Positions 6,101-6,248 of a stretch of DNA of 6,248 bases are shown in pieces; the first letter of the stretch is position 1; each line of letters begins with the position of its first letter. This DNA comes from Rhodoferax sp. (GTDB taxonomy: Bacteria; Pseudomonadota; Gammaproteobacteria; Burkholderiales; Burkholderiaceae_C), in NCBI GenBank assembly GCA_030833685.1, contig JAURGS010000148.1:1-6248 (forward strand), given 5' to 3'. Position numbers and translations under genes: made by a program. Below the pieces are notes generated by a model. The model had not been told where the DNA came from. It ran no database searches and saw only the letters and a program-made list of their open reading frames with translations.

Positions 6101-6248
6101 CCGGTGGTATAGCCGGTGGTATCTCCTTGCACGGCCACGGGCCGGATCAACTTGGTCTCCGGGTCCACCAAGCCGATCCAAACCAGCTTGAACCCGCCCT
6201 TGTCCACCAGAATCTGGCAAACTCCAGCGAATAGTTGGTCGGCGGCGG
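3109..6248 (-). CDS. Hybrid sensor histidine kinase: GAF, four PAS, HisKA, HATPase_c, REC (N-terminus cut by window edge)
   Basis: A large hybrid kinase whose frame runs open through the right window edge, so the real start is not seen. The GTG at 6207 is not a credible start, because GAF-type sequence (CQILVDKGGFKLVWIGLVDP) already reads through it. Numbering from that GTG: GAF about 1-135; short helical linker 133-155; PAS 1 about 155-265, PAS 2 280-392, PAS 3 405-525 and PAS 4 533-648, three ending in DITE/DVTE-type motifs and PAS 2 in DLTQ; HisKA with phospho-acceptor H672 in GGIAHDLNNVLAP; HATPase_c with N-box N783 (NARDAMPGGG), G1 DTGTGIP (826-832), F-box FDPFFTTK and G2 GKGTGLGLA (850-858); receiver 912-1030 with D917/D918, phospho-acceptor D963 (ITDIMMP), S991 and K1016 (MKPF). 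All catalytic motifs look intact. No membrane segment is visible, and no LOV-type cysteine motif, so the stimulus is probably a cytosolic ligand or redox/energy cue that I cannot name. It is followed closely by the response regulator gene. Confidence 0.95.
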   Translation of the reverse strand, partial: AADQLFAGVCQILVDKGGFKLVWIGLVDPETKLIRPVAVQGDTTGYTTGIKISVDDRPEGRGPSGTALRENRTFVCNDFLNDPNTGPWREAAQRADLKSSIALPLRQEGKVIGALTVYAGELDAFGAEEVELLEEAAGDISFSLDNLAREAAAKEAQQALREREEMLATVFEQAIDSIALTDAETGRFVEFNKAACLNLGYSQQEFARLTVADIEAEQSPEQIKSNIAQMLASPTGMTIETVHRKKCGELRTVRLNARRLEIKGKTYLSAMWTDITERKRAEQVLRRSEERFRRLFDLAPTPLVLSDHQGVVTYVNIQATRLFGYSTADIPTLEHWWEQAYPDAAYRQDVAEIWQQRLQKARELKGPVEPMECQVTCKDGQVRTVEISAIELDQELLVTFFDLTQRRETEDALVHEQEFTLAILENLDAGVVACDAAGKLRLFNRAAREWHGLGPTEASQEQWAGSYDLYEADGVTPMDFHSVPLARAMRQEKVRGARMAITPKGKLPRHIIANASPVVAADGRRLGAVAVMHDITEQLKSQAQMQLQSAALNAAANVIVITNASGDIVWANEAFTRHTGYSVEEALGHNPRMLKSGVQGKEFYDHLWATVTAGEVWHGELRNRRKDGTLFDEEMTITPVRSTTGKITHFIAIKQDVTERRNLEKQYLRAQRMEGVGLLAGGIAHDLNNVLAPILMSAELLRYNDLPAEALNIIETMESSAKRGADIVKQVLTFARGIEGEKGPVQLRHLIKDMVRMASETFPRNINIKTWVAGDLHSIKGDATQLHQVLLNLGVNARDAMPGGGELIFSASNAHLTATELRAHANLKPGDYVRLEVSDTGTGIPPEVIERIFDPFFTTKEQGKGTGLGLATVLGIVRGHGGAIEVESTPGQGSKFIIMLPALPQGSPGDTHKEKASLPQGRNELILLVDDEKGILMIGETLLKRSGYRVLTAANGVDALTVFLQNQAEIKLVITDIMMPTMDGVALVTQLRRLKPDIKCIAASGLMGAQDNLRVEELKTNGVRHFLMKPFTLEALLRALDEELH

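Noticed and set aside
1..6248. CRISPR array, toxin-antitoxin module, retron or defence operon
   Set aside because: No regularly spaced repeats, no reverse transcriptase and no toxin-like small gene pairs are present; all sizeable coding sequence is accounted for by the four genes described.

Overview
The window looks like bacterial chromosome with moderately high GC content. The coding parts are GC-rich, and the flank left of the insertion sequence (1-174) is clearly AT-richer. The organism cannot be fixed from the sequence alone. A large soluble GAF/PAS hybrid histidine kinase with a stand-alone receiver, a PA0069-type radical SAM protein and an IS5-type element would fit a free-living Gram-negative-type bacterium. 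The kinase H-box style reminds me of Verrucomicrobiota or Planctomycetota, but that is a low-confidence impression.

Layout, left to right. Positions 1-171 are a non-coding remnant in which I recognise nothing. Positions 175-1052 are a complete IS5-family insertion sequence of 878 bp, with near-perfect 22-bp terminal inverted repeats (21/22) and a TTA target duplication. Its transposase is split by a -1 frame change, yet all three DDE catalytic residues are preserved across the two frames. The element lies 36 bp beyond the stop codon of a full-length radical SAM protein of the PA0069/SplB-like type (1089-2159, minus strand). A short divergent interval follows, holding a possible 26-codon ORF, and then a tRNA-Arg(CCU) gene with encoded CCA (2274-2349, plus strand).

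The 369-bp gap from 2350 to 2718 has no convincing gene. It does hold a strong intrinsic-terminator-like structure on the minus strand (2398-2476). From 2719 to the right edge is a minus-strand signalling operon. The upstream gene is a hybrid sensor kinase (GAF, four PAS, HisKA, HATPase_c, REC), cut by the window edge at its N-terminus. It is followed after 21 bp by a single-domain CheY-like response regulator.

The kinase probably senses a soluble or intracellular cue, autophosphorylates on a histidine and passes phosphate to its own C-terminal receiver and/or to the separate receiver protein. No HPt protein, DNA-binding output domain or enzymatic output domain is visible here, so the final output of the pathway lies elsewhere. 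I see no CRISPR array, toxin-antitoxin pair, phage genes or recognisable defence system. The most interesting signals are the minus-strand terminator far downstream of the operon, the frameshifted but otherwise intact transposase, and the tiny ORF abutting the tRNA.
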